From the NCBI GenBank assembly GCA_026419655.1, contig JANZZA010000244.1, forward strand, positions 1 through 6,280: a stretch of DNA of 6,280 nt, written 5' to 3'. Positions within the stretch are counted from its first letter, which is position 1; every line of letters starts with the position of its first letter. The position numbers were made by a program, and so were the translations under genes. Source of the DNA: Armatimonadota bacterium. Its GTDB lineage: Bacteria > Armatimonadota > Zipacnadia > Zipacnadales > FEN-943. The notes beneath the pieces are model-generated. The model was not told the origin of the DNA and made no database searches. It saw only the letters and a program-made list of their open reading frames with translations. This document shows, in pieces, positions 5,823 through 6,280 of the stretch.

Positions 5823-6280
5823 TCACGGCGCCGTATTGGGTCCCACGGACCGGCGATTACTCCAGCCCAGGCAGCGGTAGATTGTCACCGATGTCCCCCC
5901 CGGCAGCATTTTCTCGCGCCACGGCTCCAGGACCAATCTGGCCTGCAGGTCTGCCGTGGCCCGCAAGACGTAGCTATCGCCGATAACGCTAACAACGGCG
6001 ACGTATTCGGGGGCAGTTTGGGGGCGGGGCGGGCGCATATCCGGCCGTCGGAGCCTAAGCAAAGCCTGCAGGGACAGCCGCCAGACGCGCCACGGCTCCC
6101 ACTCGAGGGAAGGGTATTCGGCGATTTTGAGGTCTCGCGCCGCAAAGCGCCGGTGCCAGTTCTGTGAGAGCACCTCCAGTTTTATGTGATATGGCGATAT
6201 GAATTCGCTCCAGGCGCCGACGGTGAGGAGCCGAGCACCCAGCGGGACCTCGGCAGCAATGAATCGAGCCGCCGGGCGAT
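5823..6280 (-). CDS. Unrecognised protein, C-terminal 151 residues (5' end outside window)
   Basis: The - strand frame is open from the window edge to a TGA at 5823-5825, so this is the 3' part of a longer gene. I do not recognise the family. The visible start, AARFIAAEVPLGARLLTVGA then WSEFISPYH, resembles the soluble tail after the membrane segments of some polytopic glycosyltransferases (an Ala-rich helix, VPxGA, then a strand). This is only an impression. A basic, proline-containing middle (RRPDMRPPRPQTAPEY) is followed by a strand-rich module (YVAVVSVIGDSYVLRATADL) ending in LPGGTSVTIYRC. There are no membrane segments in the visible part. The frame has ordinary protein composition, whereas the overlapping + strand frame is Arg/Pro-rich with no motifs. 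The last residues, SNRRSVGPNTAP, lie 28 nt from the inverted-repeat end at 5794, so the native C-terminus may have been altered. Confidence 0.6.
   Translation of the reverse strand, partial: RPAARFIAAEVPLGARLLTVGAWSEFISPYHIKLEVLSQNWHRRFAARDLKIAEYPSLEWEPWRVWRLSLQALLRLRRPDMRPPRPQTAPEYVAVVSVIGDSYVLRATADLQARLVLEPWREKMLPGGTSVTIYRCLGWSNRRSVGPNTAP

Noticed and set aside
5361..6167. + strand frame of 268 residues after rimO
   Set aside because: It starts inside an inverted-repeat end, runs through A-like repeat sequence and lies opposite the more protein-like - strand gene. It has no transposase or other motif.

Overview
This 6.28-kb window is GC-rich bacterial DNA. It carries three protein genes on the + strand and the 3' end of a fourth gene converging from the - strand. 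In order they are: the 3' part of a family 2 glycoside hydrolase (2-1459), a sulfatase-fold hydrolase with a GTG start (1977-3404), the ribosomal protein S12 methylthiotransferase rimO (3915-5279), and an unrecognised truncated gene on the - strand (5823-6280). Pairing a GH2 enzyme of the DUF4982 type with a sulfatase-fold enzyme is typical of polysaccharide-degrading bacteria such as Planctomycetota, Verrucomicrobiota, Lentisphaerota, Armatimonadota and similar uncultured groups. The window gives no marker that settles the phylum.

The two + strand intergenic regions (1460-1976 and 3405-3914) are not empty. Both carry the same ordered composite of non-coding repeats: block A, then a hairpin block B, then a spacer, then a second copy of A with its own 3' extension, then the next gene. 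Block B folds into a stem-loop in both copies, and one stem pair changes from C:G to G:C, which suggests the fold is kept. The second composite also contains a perfect 21-bp inverted repeat around a 74-nt interior that has its own small hairpins. A further A-like copy lies in reverse orientation at 5483-5531, so the sense strand of A follows a stop codon at three of the gene ends seen here.

The convergent region 5280-5822 has no credible gene. It holds three copies of a GTTGCAAAA-containing motif, arranged as imperfect inverted repeats like the ends of a small non-autonomous or decayed mobile element. It also holds two short hairpins.

The GH2 and sulfatase-fold genes may act together on a modified glycan. 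However, the sulfatase-like protein has threonine where the formylglycine precursor (Cys or Ser) should be, so it may not be a sulfatase. rimO is a translation-related housekeeping gene with no obvious functional link to the other two. The repeat-filled gaps of about 500 bp argue against a tight operon.
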